Shown in pieces: positions 1-8,086 of a stretch of DNA of 23,336 nt. Source of the stretch: a virus; IMG/VR virus record IMGVR_UViG_3300009159_003306, positions 1 through 23,336 of that record; one strand, written 5' to 3'. Both the position numbers and the translations under genes were made by a program. The notes under the pieces are model-generated. The model worked only from the letters and a program-made list of their open reading frames with translations, searched no databases and was not told the DNA's origin. The stretch's first letter is position 1; each line of letters starts with the position of its first letter.

Positions 1-1
1 A

Positions 2-634
2 ATGTTAGAAACAATTTGTGATATTTTAGAAGACGCCTACCAGCGCAATTGGATCACTAGTCGAGATGGAAATATCTCTATTAGGCACCATGATCGTGAT
101 CACTTTTATATTACTCCTAGTGGGGTAAGAAAGCAAACACTACAACCTGATCAATTTAAAAAGATCGGGCTAATAGATACAGGTAATGAACTGATTTGTA
201 AAATTCTACCTTACACTGCTATCTCTAGTGAGTTGCAACCAAGTGGTGAACTACCGCTGCATTTTGGGTTGTTGAAAGCTTTAGGACAACACAGCGATGA
301 CATTCGTGTAGTAGTTCATGTTCACCCTACGTACTGTGTTGCAGCAATGCATGCCGGTATTAACTTGAATGATCTAGTGACGCATTTCCCTGAGTTGGGT
401 AGATACACTAAAGTTGCGCCAAATGTAGGTGATGTTCCTCCTATTAGTGAAGAACTTGCTAAACAGTGTCATGCTAACTTAGGACTTGATGCTGAAGGCA
501 ATATTGCATATGATATTGTAGGTATTAAAGGTCATGGAGTAGTCGCAATTGACTCTACACCTTGGAGAGCATATGAACATATTGAACGATTAGAACATAT
601 TTGTAAGATCGTATTAGCATCGGGGAATTATTAA
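2..634 (+). CDS. Class II aldolase/adducin-family protein
   Basis: A 210-residue protein of the class II aldolase/adducin family, which includes fuculose-phosphate aldolase, ribulose-phosphate 4-epimerase and MtnB dehydratase. Visible family marks are the phosphate-binding GNIS and TPSG segments (about residues 23-42), the SGE segment carrying the usual catalytic Glu (about residue 82), the zinc-binding HVH pair near residue 102 and a late GHG supplying the third His. These imply a zinc-dependent lyase or epimerase on a phosphorylated sugar; the substrate cannot be read. The start lies at base 2, so a longer N-terminus is possible, but GNIS is at about the same distance from the start as in bacterial homologues. 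The stop abuts the nrdB ATG with no gap, so the two are probably translationally coupled. Confidence 0.85.
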   Translation: MLETICDILEDAYQRNWITSRDGNISIRHHDRDHFYITPSGVRKQTLQPDQFKKIGLIDTGNELICKILPYTAISSELQPSGELPLHFGLLKALGQHSDDIRVVVHVHPTYCVAAMHAGINLNDLVTHFPELGRYTKVAPNVGDVPPISEELAKQCHANLGLDAEGNIAYDIVGIKGHGVVAIDSTPWRAYEHIERLEHICKIVLASGNY

Positions 635-1735
635 ATGAGTAAAAGTCAATATAATCTAACTACAAAAACTGACTATCTTAATCGTAAGATGTTTCTTGAT
701 CCTGCAGGGCCAGTGACCATTCAACGGTTTGAAGAAGTCAAGTATCAAAAGCTACAGAAGATTGAACAGACTGCTCGTGGATTCTTTTGGGTCCCAGAAG
801 AAATTTCGCTGACTAAAGATGCAAATGACATGAAGGATGCTAGTGAAGCAATTGCTCATATCTTTACTAGCAATGTTCTTAGGCAGACTGCACTTGACAG
901 TTTACAAGGTCGTGCACCGGCTCAAGTGTTTACTCCTGTTTGCTCTATCCCTGAACTTGAAGCAATCATGAGCAATTGGAGTTTCTTCGAAACCAATATT
1001 CATAGTCGGTCATATTCGCATATCATTCGTAACATCTACAATGTTCCTAAAGAAGTATTCAATACGATTCACGACACTGCTGAAATCATTGAAATGGCCT
1101 CAAGTGTAGGGGAGTACTATGATGCACTTCATCTTATCAATTGCCAAAAAGAACTGGGAATGACTGTTAATGAGCAGCGTCACATTGAAGCAATTTGGCT
1201 AGCTCTACATGCAAGTTACGCACTTGAAGCTTTCCGTTTTATGGTATCTTTTGCGACATCTCTTGCTATGGTCGAGAACAAGATGTTCATTGGTAACGGC
1301 AATATTATTAGCTTGATTCTACAAGACGAGTTGCTACATAAAGAATGGACTGCTTGGATGATCAATCAAGTCATTAAGGAAGATACTCGCTTTGCTAAAG
1401 CAAAGATTGATTGCGAAGCAGAAGTTCGTAAGATTTATGAAGGTGTGATTCGTGAAGAAAAAGAATGGGCAGCGTATCTTTTTAAGAAGGGTCCTGTGAT
1501 TGGACTTAACGAACGGATCATGGTAGACTTCGTAGACTATAACGCAGTAGACGCTCTTAAACAGATTGGTATTAAGTACTGGAATCCAGCACCAAAAACT
1601 ACTCCTATTCCTTGGTTCAACAAGCACACTGATACGAGTAAGAAGCAGACTGCACTACAGGAATCAGAATCAACTAACTATGTTATCGGGGTCATGAGCG
1701 ATATTCTTGACTACGACGAATTACCAAATTTATAA
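635..1735 (+). CDS. nrdB: Ribonucleotide reductase class I small (beta) subunit
   Basis: A 366-residue homologue of E. coli NrdB, which houses the diiron-tyrosyl radical cofactor for reducing ribonucleotides to dNTPs with NrdA (not in this window). Ligands can be matched: Asp88 (ALDSLQGR), Glu119, His123, Glu198 (ALEAFRF), Glu232 and His235 (DELLH), and the radical Tyr127 in HSRSY. The acidic C-terminal tail is typical of the part that docks on the alpha subunit. The first Glu and His ligands are separated by three residues (ETNIH), whereas E. coli has two (ETIH); all neighbouring spacings match, so one residue is inserted between two metal ligands. The gene follows the aldolase directly and precedes glutaredoxin, as expected of a dNTP-supply operon. 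Confidence 0.97.
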   Translation: MSKSQYNLTTKTDYLNRKMFLDPAGPVTIQRFEEVKYQKLQKIEQTARGFFWVPEEISLTKDANDMKDASEAIAHIFTSNVLRQTALDSLQGRAPAQVFTPVCSIPELEAIMSNWSFFETNIHSRSYSHIIRNIYNVPKEVFNTIHDTAEIIEMASSVGEYYDALHLINCQKELGMTVNEQRHIEAIWLALHASYALEAFRFMVSFATSLAMVENKMFIGNGNIISLILQDELLHKEWTAWMINQVIKEDTRFAKAKIDCEAEVRKIYEGVIREEKEWAAYLFKKGPVIGLNERIMVDFVDYNAVDALKQIGIKYWNPAPKTTPIPWFNKHTDTSKKQTALQESESTNYVIGVMSDILDYDELPNL

Positions 1736-1745
1736 GGAGAAAATA

Positions 1746-1979
1746 ATGAAAGCTATTGTTTGGAGCAAAGACCATTGCCCGTATTGTGTACAAGCTAAGA
1801 CACTTCTATCACAGAAGGGTATCGAGTTTGAAGAACGTAAGATCGGTGACGGATACACTAAAGAAGACTTACTAGAAGCAGTACCAAACGCCCGCACTGT
1901 TCCGCAGATTTTCCTAGACGGAGAACTCGTTGGAGGATTCACAGAACTTAGAGCTAAATTTTTAGCCGAAACAGCCTAA
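1746..1979 (+). CDS. Glutaredoxin
   Basis: A 77-residue glutaredoxin of the short NrdC/GrxC type. It has the dithiol active site CPYC at residues 11-14, the cis-proline segment TVPQIF and the GGFTEL segment that contacts glutathione. It probably reduces ribonucleotide reductase, given its place ten bases after nrdB. The frame is open further upstream, but the ATG at 1746 is chosen because AAGGAG lies seven bases before it and the protein then begins MKAIVW, as glutaredoxins do; the upstream codons overlap nrdB. Confidence 0.93.
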   Translation: MKAIVWSKDHCPYCVQAKTLLSQKGIEFEERKIGDGYTKEDLLEAVPNARTVPQIFLDGELVGGFTELRAKFLAETA

Positions 1980-1989
1980 AGGAAATATT

Positions 1990-2289
1990 ATGAAGTTAGA
2001 AGTCAATTCAGTATACACGTTCAAGCTAAACAGCGGCGAAGAACTAGTCACTAAGGTATTGGGAGTTGATGGGGATGAGATTCTCATTCACGATCCTCTT
2101 TCAGTAGCTCCGGGTCCGCAAGGAATGGGACTCATGCCGGGTCTCTTCACCGCAGAACCCAAGGCAGAAGTAAGACTAAATAGTAAGAACGTTGCTTTCT
2201 ATGCATTGACTGATGCTAGTGTCAAGGTAAAGTATATTGAAGCTACGACTGGAATCAAACTTCCAGACAAGAAATTGATTATGGGATAA
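1990..2289 (+). CDS. Small beta-rich protein, possible Sm-like fold
   Basis: A 99-residue protein. The first 35 residues (VYTFKLNSGEELVTKVLG, then DGDEILIHDPL) read as alternating beta strands with an SG turn, similar to the Sm1 motif of LSm/Hfq proteins. The GPQGMGLMPGLF stretch (about residues 43-54) and a second strand-rich half follow. Sm-like proteins of phage origin are known from marine metagenomes, so an RNA-binding ring is possible, but this is inferred from pattern alone. Its neighbours are glutaredoxin upstream and the PAAR gene, which starts two bases after its stop, so it might instead be a small virion protein. The ATG is preceded by AAAGGAAATATT. Confidence 0.5.
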   Translation: MKLEVNSVYTFKLNSGEELVTKVLGVDGDEILIHDPLSVAPGPQGMGLMPGLFTAEPKAEVRLNSKNVAFYALTDASVKVKYIEATTGIKLPDKKLIMG

Positions 2290-2290
2290 T

Positions 2291-2560
2291 ATGGCACAAC
2301 TTAGTAGAAAAGGTGATCAGAATGATGCAGGCGGGCAGATCGTTAGAGGGGCAGGAACTGTCTTTGCTAACGGTAAGCCCGTCGGCTTGCATGTGAGTGA
2401 CATCACTTCTCACCCTAACGGAAGCAAACACAAAGCAGCAAAGACTACTGAAGGTAGTCCAACTGTATTTGCTGAAGGGGTCGCCGTTCTACGAGTTGGT
2501 TCAGGCAATGACTGCGGACACAAGATAAATCAGGGTAGCCCTGATGTGTTTGTACCATAA
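2291..2560 (+). CDS. PAAR-motif spike-tip protein
   Basis: An 89-residue protein with PAAR-like repeats: GGQIVRGAGTVFANGKPVGLHVSDI, with further similar segments SPTVFAEGVAVLRVG and SPDVFVP. Conserved His residues (GLHVSD, TSHP) and the late CGH motif can supply the zinc site at the tip. PAAR proteins cap the central spike of contractile phage tails (T4 gp5.4) and type VI secretion systems, forming the membrane-piercing point. This is good evidence that the phage has a contractile tail. The gene lies one base after the preceding stop and ten bases before the large structural gene, so they are probably one late operon. Confidence 0.85.
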   Translation: MAQLSRKGDQNDAGGQIVRGAGTVFANGKPVGLHVSDITSHPNGSKHKAAKTTEGSPTVFAEGVAVLRVGSGNDCGHKINQGSPDVFVP

Positions 2561-2569
2561 GGAAATACC

Positions 2570-5458
2570 ATGGCAGACACAGGTAAACAAAGTCCACTAG
2601 GAATCAATCTATTAGGTTCTGCATTACAGAACACTGGATTAGGCATCAATAAAGTAGTTGCAGGTTATTTAGGTTCTAGCAAGAACAACGCAACATACAC
2701 GTTTGGTTCACTAGTACAAGATAGTTCACTTAGACTACTTACCTGGGCAATCAACGATGGCTATCTTAGAGGGCCGGGCGACAGCAACAATACACTGACT
2801 GACGATACCTATGATAATCTAATTTCAATAGGTGCAGGTGTTATCCCTGCTTTAGGAAATTCAGCTTCTGCTAAGTATGTAGTTTCAGATCCGGGCAATG
2901 TTTGGACAACTCAAGCACTAGCATATGCAGCACAAAAGGGAGTGACCCCTGCTCTTCCTGGACCGGCAAACAGCGGATATGGTGTTACTGGAAACACTGA
3001 CAACGGACAGCAAGCAACTTGGTATCCGTATGATACTACAAATCCAAATAAAGCAGTAACACAGTGGGGATTCTTACGACTCTTTGCATTACAAGCATGG
3101 AATGAGTTTAACTATAACGCTGCTGACCCGCTGCAAACAACTCCGCAGTATAAAGATTTCTTATCATCGTTCATGACGTTTAATTCGTTCATGACTAGTT
3201 CTAATCAAGCAATCTATGCTATAGACAATTCTAATACGTTCATGGAAGGTGCATATAGCAACATGAACGATCTAATTAGCGGTGACATATCCGGTGTATC
3301 ATTGTCTACTGTTGACTTTGGTACTGACTTAGAAAACTTAGGGAAAGCACTTGATCTAAAGCATATCGCAACATTCGGTACTCCTTCGACGCTGTTAGCT
3401 ACTATTGGAAAGAGCGGCGCAATGACAAAGGATTTGGGCTTTGCTTTGTTGGCAGCAGGGTTATCTAACTCTGAAATTGCGAGTATCACAGGCGGTATCG
3501 TACCTAATTCTAGCACAGACTTAGAACAAAAAATCTACGGTGCTTTTCTGATCATCACAGGTGAAAATCTAACGCACGTTCTTGCCCCGTTGCAATGTAA
3601 GACACAAGGTTTGGATACTCTAGCTGATCTTCTAAATCTACGAAAGATGTTTCCTATTAGTTATGAATCGTTGACCGTTCCTGTATACAACGGAACTACA
3701 GGTTTGCCTACTAACAGTAAGACATACTATCCTATCTACGTGAACGGCGGAATCAATCTTAACATAGATAGTCCTGCTATCAAAGACTATGTAGGTACTA
3801 TTGTTCCTAGTGGAACACCTCCGATCTTTGATAACACAACGAATCCGGCAAACTATCAAGAATTGCCAAAAGGATTTGGGTCTTATCTAGCAGACATTAT
3901 TCCTGCTGATCAGGCACTGGCAGCCGGTGCATTCTCTTATTCAATGCGTCAAATCAAAAACATTGACTCACTAAACTTTGAGAAATTTTCTAGAGTCTCT
4001 AAAGGAATTGAAAATACGGCTGATCTGCCGCTTGTTGCCGGAACAAATAAACCAACTAATCAAGAAGCAACAGACGATAGCAAGAGAATATGTTCATTAG
4101 GATCAGGCCCTGCTGGTTCTTACACAATGAGCGATTTCTTTGGCTCTATGTCAGGTCTTCCCTATCCTTGGAAGAGAATCAAGCAACGCATCACCCAACT
4201 TGACACTAGTGCATTAGCTAATATCTATCAGCAATTATACCTTGCTGTTACATGGGAACCTGCTACTGTTACGGTTCAATACACATCATACGTAGTTGAT
4301 ACTACTACGTACTACACTGTAACAGGATTAACTATTGATAATCCAGGTGGAGGATATGGTAGAGGTGGTGCAGGCGCACCCACTATCACTATATCGAACG
4401 GCGGTTCAGGTACTTCTCAAATTGGAATCAGTGATCAAGACGCAAGGTCAAACGGTTCCGGTACATACGGTAGAGTAATATCAGTTGAATTGACCTCTGC
4501 TGGAACAGACTTAACTTCTATTCCCACAGCAACGATTGAATGTCCCCCTACTTCGGGATTGGGAGGGTCAAATACTTCAAGCGGCACTACAGGTTGGAAC
4601 GATCCAATGAACGCAGTTGTTCAAGGTTATATCGATCAAGCAAATGCAGAAATCGCTCGAATCGCATCAGTTACTGCTAATTCAAGAACTGTGCTGCATT
4701 TGAATGAATATTGGAATATTCTAGGTATACAACTGGCAAGAGAACAACGTTCACGTTACACGGGATTTTCTCCTGTAAATGTTCCGGTAGACTTGTTCAC
4801 TAACCCTTACCCAACTAGTATCTATTCGTTCATCGATTCAATGCCCGCGTTTTCACAAGACACGAAACCACACGGGGCAGTACAAACTATCGAAGCATTG
4901 ACTGACTTAGATTCAGTTGGTGGACAGAGTGCAGTTGGTATGATGCGTCAAGAACGCAACCAAGCTAGATTGCAAAAGCTAGGTATAGACCCTGATAATA
5001 ACATTCCTGACACCCCTGCACCAAGTCTTGTCAGGACACTACTAGCTAACGGAACTGTCCCGGGAGCAGTAGATGGCATTGGAGATTATACTCTTCCCGC
5101 ATGGCCTACTAATACGATGGACGGTGAAGAAATTGTTCCTGAACCCGAAGGTCTGTACGTATCTCCGACTGGGTTCCAGCAAACCGAGGGCTTAAATGAA
5201 GGCGATATCACCCCTATTCTAGATGGTGATCCAAACCCAGTCGTTGCTTTCCTAGTTCCTGCTGGCCCTGCAATCATTCCGGAAAGTCGAACAGACAGCG
5301 TAGTGATCATTGCTCCTCCGTCAGAATACAATCCGGCAAATCTTCCTGCTAACTTAGATCCGAATTATATTAACAGCACGGTACTACCATCTACGTTGAG
5401 CATACAAAAAGCAATTGCTCATGTGATTGATTGTAACTGTGATTGCTGGGTACAATAA
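2570..5458 (+). CDS. Large virion structural protein (baseplate or tail-associated, putative)
   Basis: A 962-residue protein rich in Asn, Ser, Thr and Gly, typical of phage virion proteins. It begins MADTGKQSPLGINLLG after AAGGAAATACC. A Gly-rich beta segment around residues 575-655 (NPGGGYGRGGAGAPTITISN and NGSGTYGRVISVELTSAGTD) resembles the short beta repeats of marine phage structural proteins. The C-terminus is proline-rich and ends with a cysteine cluster, CNCDCW. No enzymatic motif was seen. The PAAR spike tip immediately upstream suggests a baseplate or tail-spike-complex role; I cannot name a specific homologue. A sigma70-type promoter follows the stop, closing the operon. Confidence 0.7.
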   Translation: MADTGKQSPLGINLLGSALQNTGLGINKVVAGYLGSSKNNATYTFGSLVQDSSLRLLTWAINDGYLRGPGDSNNTLTDDTYDNLISIGAGVIPALGNSASAKYVVSDPGNVWTTQALAYAAQKGVTPALPGPANSGYGVTGNTDNGQQATWYPYDTTNPNKAVTQWGFLRLFALQAWNEFNYNAADPLQTTPQYKDFLSSFMTFNSFMTSSNQAIYAIDNSNTFMEGAYSNMNDLISGDISGVSLSTVDFGTDLENLGKALDLKHIATFGTPSTLLATIGKSGAMTKDLGFALLAAGLSNSEIASITGGIVPNSSTDLEQKIYGAFLIITGENLTHVLAPLQCKTQGLDTLADLLNLRKMFPISYESLTVPVYNGTTGLPTNSKTYYPIYVNGGINLNIDSPAIKDYVGTIVPSGTPPIFDNTTNPANYQELPKGFGSYLADIIPADQALAAGAFSYSMRQIKNIDSLNFEKFSRVSKGIENTADLPLVAGTNKPTNQEATDDSKRICSLGSGPAGSYTMSDFFGSMSGLPYPWKRIKQRITQLDTSALANIYQQLYLAVTWEPATVTVQYTSYVVDTTTYYTVTGLTIDNPGGGYGRGGAGAPTITISNGGSGTSQIGISDQDARSNGSGTYGRVISVELTSAGTDLTSIPTATIECPPTSGLGGSNTSSGTTGWNDPMNAVVQGYIDQANAEIARIASVTANSRTVLHLNEYWNILGIQLAREQRSRYTGFSPVNVPVDLFTNPYPTSIYSFIDSMPAFSQDTKPHGAVQTIEALTDLDSVGGQSAVGMMRQERNQARLQKLGIDPDNNIPDTPAPSLVRTLLANGTVPGAVDGIGDYTLPAWPTNTMDGEEIVPEPEGLYVSPTGFQQTEGLNEGDITPILDGDPNPVVAFLVPAGPAIIPESRTDSVVIIAPPSEYNPANLPANLDPNYINSTVLPSTLSIQKAIAHVIDCNCDCWVQ

Positions 5459-5482
5459 AAAAACTTTTTGGTCATTTTTCGG

Positions 5483-5511
5483 TTGACATCGGGTACCCTT
5501 TTTGCTATATT
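5483..5511 (+). promoter_or_regulatory. Sigma70-type promoter
   Basis: TTGACA at 5483-5488 and TATATT at 5506-5511, separated by exactly 17 bases, in the gap between the structural gene and the gene at 5545. The predicted start of transcription is near 5518, giving a leader of about 27 bases. Likely a host-polymerase promoter. Confidence 0.8.
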
Positions 5512-5544
5512 GAATCATAGACAGAAACGCAGAGAGAAAACACA

Positions 5545-5820
5545 ATGTGGACAATCGCTAAAGTTCGTAATGGTTTTCACGATCTTCCTAATGACCGCTT
5601 TCATACCTTTGCTGTAAAGTACGACGGTGAAGTTGTAGGAGAACTCAAGTTTGATCGCGGTCGTTGGAAATCGGCAGGCGGTCCCGCTTGGCAAGGTACG
5701 CTGTACAAGACTTCGCTTCACAATCCTATTGGTGCTGGTCCCGGATGTGTCGGGATAAGCTACCACAACAAAGATAAGCGCAAAGTTCTTGAATGGTTCA
5801 AGACCGGTGAGTGTGCATAA
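5545..5820 (+). CDS. Small conserved-looking hypothetical protein
   Basis: A 91-residue protein with its own strong promoter. It is rich in aromatic residues and appears to form an N-terminal beta sheet (FHTFAVKYDGEVVGELKFDRGRW) followed by a Gly-rich turn and a C-terminal helix (KRKVLEWFKTG). I do not recognise the family. Its start follows AGAGAGAAAACACA, a purine-rich ribosome site. Being under a separate promoter of the host type suggests early expression, apart from the structural genes upstream. A perfect small hairpin follows its stop directly. Confidence 0.7.
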   Translation: MWTIAKVRNGFHDLPNDRFHTFAVKYDGEVVGELKFDRGRWKSAGGPAWQGTLYKTSLHNPIGAGPGCVGISYHNKDKRKVLEWFKTGECA

Positions 5821-5836
5821 CACATTTGAAAATGTG
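5821..5836 (+). terminator. Hairpin directly after the stop codon
   Basis: CACATT pairs perfectly with AATGTG around the loop TGAA. There is no following T run, so it may be a weak terminator or an RNA 3' end stabiliser. Confidence 0.4.
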
Positions 5837-5849
5837 CTAATACTTAATT

Positions 5850-5858
5850 GATAAATAC
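5850..5858 (+). promoter_or_regulatory. Candidate T4-like late promoter
   Basis: GATAAATAC, 23 bases before the ATG at 5882. T4 late promoters are TATAAATA; the same core recurs at similar distances before 8983, 9587 (one extra T) and 12005. Inferred, not proven. Confidence 0.45.
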
Positions 5859-5881
5859 ATATCACATGGAGTGATACGTAT

Positions 5882-6019
5882 ATGGAAATTATTTATTTCT
5901 TGCTTGCACTAGTATCAATAGTAGCCACAGGAATTTTTGCTGGAGCTGTCGGTTTCGGCCTTTTGTATTGGTCCGTGACAAGGAATTATGATAGTGACGA
6001 ATATATCGAAAAGTTCTGA
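5882..6019 (+). CDS. Small single-span membrane protein
   Basis: A 45-residue protein starting MEIIYFLLALVSIVATG. Residues about 3-31 are a long hydrophobic segment with Gly and Ala, followed by a short polar acidic tail (RNYDSDEYIEKF). It is probably a one-span inner-membrane peptide of unknown role. The GGAG ribosome site sits at the loop edge of a perfect hairpin (5860-5876, TATCAC/GTGATA), so the start may be modulated by structure. The last 32 bases overlap the next gene in another frame. Confidence 0.6.
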   Translation: MEIIYFLLALVSIVATGIFAGAVGFGLLYWSVTRNYDSDEYIEKF

Positions 6020-6521
6020 GCGAAACACATTTCAATTGAACAAGTATATCGAACGTTGTAAAGAAAAAGGTGAGGAACCTAGCGAAGACTACCTAAATCT
6101 TTGGAAAAAGGTTGCAGAGAGCGAAGAAGAAAAGCTAAAAAATCTTGAATGGCAGAAGAATAACTTAGAGTACGATCTTCGTTCTACCGATTGGATTCTA
6201 GAGAAAGTACGTAACTCTGATACATATGCACAGAATCTCTATGCAGCCTTGTGTAACAATGAGTTCATTAAGAACGATGTGTGGCCCATTCTGCAAGAAG
6301 AACTTTGGAGTTGCTCCTGGCGTTACGCAGGGGGCATTATTGCTGATATGCAGGAAAAGGGTGACTATATGGAATGGTACTGTTCCGGCATCGGCAGCGG
6401 ACTAGGCAACGGAGACGAAGACGGCTCCAAAAAGCATGTCAGTGAAGGTGTAGTCACTGAAGAAATTAGAAAAGACCTATTTAACTTAGGCTGGTTAGTG
6501 AGGGAACAAGATGAATCTTAA
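5988..6521 (+). CDS. Hypothetical protein, helical N-terminus
   Basis: A 177-residue acidic protein. Residues about 17-75 are charged and helical, possibly coiled coil. The C-terminal half holds Trp-rich and Cys-containing segments (WSCSWRYAGGIIADM and MEWYCSGIG) that look conserved and compact. I do not recognise a function. AAGGAATT precedes the ATG at 5988; this start overlaps the small membrane gene by 32 bases. The next small gene begins inside its last codons at 6511, so this is a tight overlapping set. Confidence 0.75.
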   Translation: MIVTNISKSSERNTFQLNKYIERCKEKGEEPSEDYLNLWKKVAESEEEKLKNLEWQKNNLEYDLRSTDWILEKVRNSDTYAQNLYAALCNNEFIKNDVWPILQEELWSCSWRYAGGIIADMQEKGDYMEWYCSGIGSGLGNGDEDGSKKHVSEGVVTEEIRKDLFNLGWLVREQDES

Positions 6522-6669
6522 TAATTTAGGAACAGGAAAGAGGCTGATACAGCACGTTCTTTCTAACAAAAACATAAAGAACTGGTCAAAGGTCCAGCAA
6601 CAAAAGTCAACAGAACAAACAAAGAACCCTCTTAATCCTGAGTTTGTGAAGAAAAATGAGCGACCCTGA
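6511..6669 (+). CDS. Small basic hypothetical protein
   Basis: A 52-residue Lys/Asn/Gln-rich protein (begins MNLNNLGTGKRLIQHVL), too short for usual gene callers. It overlaps the previous gene by 11 bases and the next by 14. AGGGAACAAG precedes the ATG. No motif is recognised; the support is ribosome site, packing and same-strand overlap pattern. Confidence 0.5.
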   Translation: MNLNNLGTGKRLIQHVLSNKNIKNWSKVQQQKSTEQTKNPLNPEFVKKNERP

Positions 6670-6928
6670 TACGAAAGCTAAGAAGTCTAAGCGTCTGTCA
6701 AAGACGCATGATGCAATTGAAAAACAAGTGCGTATTGCTAAAGCAATGGGAATGAACCATGTGCTAAAGCAACCTCATCGTCTTGCGAAGCATCATGCAT
6801 TAGACTGCGGCAATCCCGAATGTTTGGTCTGTCATTCCGAAAAGGTTTTTCGCAAACCTACCTTGCAAGAACGAAAGTTCATTGAGGGCAACAAGGATAC
6901 CCAAAACGATTGCATTGACTCCGAATGA
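6656..6928 (+). CDS. Small phage protein with Cys cluster
   Basis: A 90-residue basic protein. The central part, PHRLAKHHALDCGNPECLVCH (residues about 41-61), carries three cysteines and several His residues in a CGNPxCxxC arrangement that could bind zinc, followed by KPTLQERKF. This layout is shared with small unknown proteins annotated in several large phages, which usually read CGxxxCxxCxNPRK; function unknown. It overlaps the preceding small gene by 14 bases and ends with TGA. Confidence 0.7.
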   Translation: MSDPDTKAKKSKRLSKTHDAIEKQVRIAKAMGMNHVLKQPHRLAKHHALDCGNPECLVCHSEKVFRKPTLQERKFIEGNKDTQNDCIDSE

Positions 6929-6966
6929 TTGATATAACTGATGTCTAAACAATAAGGAGCCTATCT

Positions 6967-7143
6967 ATGGTTAAAATGATTATTGCCTTTATCTCATTGT
7001 TCCTCATTTTCTTTTTCGGCATCGATATTTTTCGGAAATTGACCGGAAAGGAAAAAATTAACTTGACAAAGTGGATAGGCTATAGTACATTGTGTTCGTT
7101 ACTAGCAATTGGTGCTGTAACATTACTCGTTCTACTCTTTTAA
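6967..7143 (+). CDS. Small two-span membrane protein
   Basis: A 58-residue protein. Residues about 2-21 (hydrophobic, Phe/Ile/Leu-rich) and 38-57 are two probable transmembrane helices joined by a basic loop (FRKLTGKEKINLTKWIG). AAGGAG lies seven bases before the ATG, which supports expression. It ends 13 bases before the SPFH lipoprotein gene, so both may act at the inner membrane. A holin-like role is conceivable from size and topology but nothing specific shows it. Confidence 0.65.
   Translation: MVKMIIAFISLFLIFFFGIDIFRKLTGKEKINLTKWIGYSTLCSLLAIGAVTLLVLLF
7063..7091 (+). promoter_or_regulatory. Possible sigma70-type promoter inside the small membrane gene
   Basis: TTGACA at 7063-7068, a 17-base spacer, then TACATT at 7086-7091. 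It lies within coding sequence and the -10 is poorer than in the others, but it would drive the SPFH gene at 7157. Confidence 0.35.
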
Positions 7144-7156
7144 GGAAACAAGCTAA

Positions 7157-7954
7157 ATGAATCGTATTGCTAAGATTGCAGTTCTCACTGGTCTGATGGC
7201 CACAACTGCCGCATGTACTCGTATTGAAACTGGTGAAGTCGGCGTTCGTCGCGGCTTTGATAAGCAGATTCAGACTACTGAATTGCAGCCAGGATCACTC
7301 AACCAGACTATGTTCGGTGATGTTATGACGTTTCCTACCAAGGACGTTCAGGTTGACGTTGCTGACATGACCCCTCTCGCTTCTGACAACTCAACTGTTG
7401 CTGATTTTGATTTGTCAGTCATCTATTCTGTCAATCCTGCTAGCGTTGCTGAAATCTATGTCGGCAAGAGCCGTAGCTTCCACGCTGAAAACGAAGACGG
7501 CGATACGCTGTTGATGTATAACTACATTCGTCAGCTTGCCCGTAACGCTTCTTACAAGATTACTCGCCGTTACGAGTCGCTTAAGATGGCAGACAATCGT
7601 GCTGAAATTGAACAGCTTGTCCGTCAGGAAATCACCAATCAGCTTGCTGCTGAAAAGCTTGACGGTGACGTTATTGTGTCTCAGGTTCTTGTTCGTCAGA
7701 TCACCCCTGCAAAGAACATCGTAGCAAGTGCTAACTTGCTTGTTCAGGCGCAGAATGAGAACAAGCGTAAGGAAGTTGAAGTTTCCACTGCAAAGCTTGA
7801 AGCGCAGCGTATCTCTGCACTGAATGCTAACGCAGGTGCGACGAAGTACATGGAAGCTACTGCTCTCGTGACTATCGCCGAAGCTGTTAAGGAAGGTAAG
7901 GTTTCTACTATTATCGTTCCTTACGACTTCAAGGGTATCGTCAACGTTAAGTAA
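7157..7954 (+). CDS. SPFH/band 7 (prohibitin-like) lipoprotein
   Basis: A 265-residue protein with a lipoprotein signal peptide: charged start MNRIAKIA, hydrophobic core and the lipobox ending at Cys20 (TTAAC). The rest matches the SPFH/band 7 layout: GEVGVRRGFDKQ, beta-rich domain to about residue 100, then long helices with Lys/Glu/Ala repeats (about 140-245). Such proteins form membrane rings and scaffold or restrain membrane proteases such as FtsH. Phages of the T4 group and jumbo phages often carry a copy; its phage role is not settled. Codons are strongly T/C-ending with a higher GC content than the structural genes, a style shared with the rtcB to aaa region. AAGGAAACAAGCTA precedes the start. 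Confidence 0.88.
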   Translation: MNRIAKIAVLTGLMATTAACTRIETGEVGVRRGFDKQIQTTELQPGSLNQTMFGDVMTFPTKDVQVDVADMTPLASDNSTVADFDLSVIYSVNPASVAEIYVGKSRSFHAENEDGDTLLMYNYIRQLARNASYKITRRYESLKMADNRAEIEQLVRQEITNQLAAEKLDGDVIVSQVLVRQITPAKNIVASANLLVQAQNENKRKEVEVSTAKLEAQRISALNANAGATKYMEATALVTIAEAVKEGKVSTIIVPYDFKGIVNVK

Positions 7955-8086
7955 ATGAAAATGAAAGCGTGGATGATCGTACCGATTGTTGCTGTGCTGC
8001 TGCCATTCGTAGTAGTATACACTTGGGTACGTCATCCACGTGAGTGTTTTACTCATCTAGTAAAACAATTTCGTCCCCGAGGCTGA
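7955..8086 (+). CDS. Small single-span membrane protein overlapping a tRNA-like gene
   Basis: A 43-residue protein starting immediately after the SPFH stop. Residues 5-24 are hydrophobic (WMIVPIVAVLLPFVVVYTWV), followed by a basic tail. No strong ribosome site is seen, so translation would depend on coupling with the SPFH gene. Its last 14 bases form the acceptor and early D-region of the tRNA-like gene at 8073, which is unusual. It may be a real membrane partner of the SPFH protein or a chance frame. Confidence 0.45.
   Translation: MKMKAWMIVPIVAVLLPFVVVYTWVRHPRECFTHLVKQFRPRG

Noticed and set aside
7415-8056. A 213-codon frame on the - strand
   Set aside because: Antisense to the SPFH gene with Asn/Arg/Leu-rich composition and no domain; a shadow frame.
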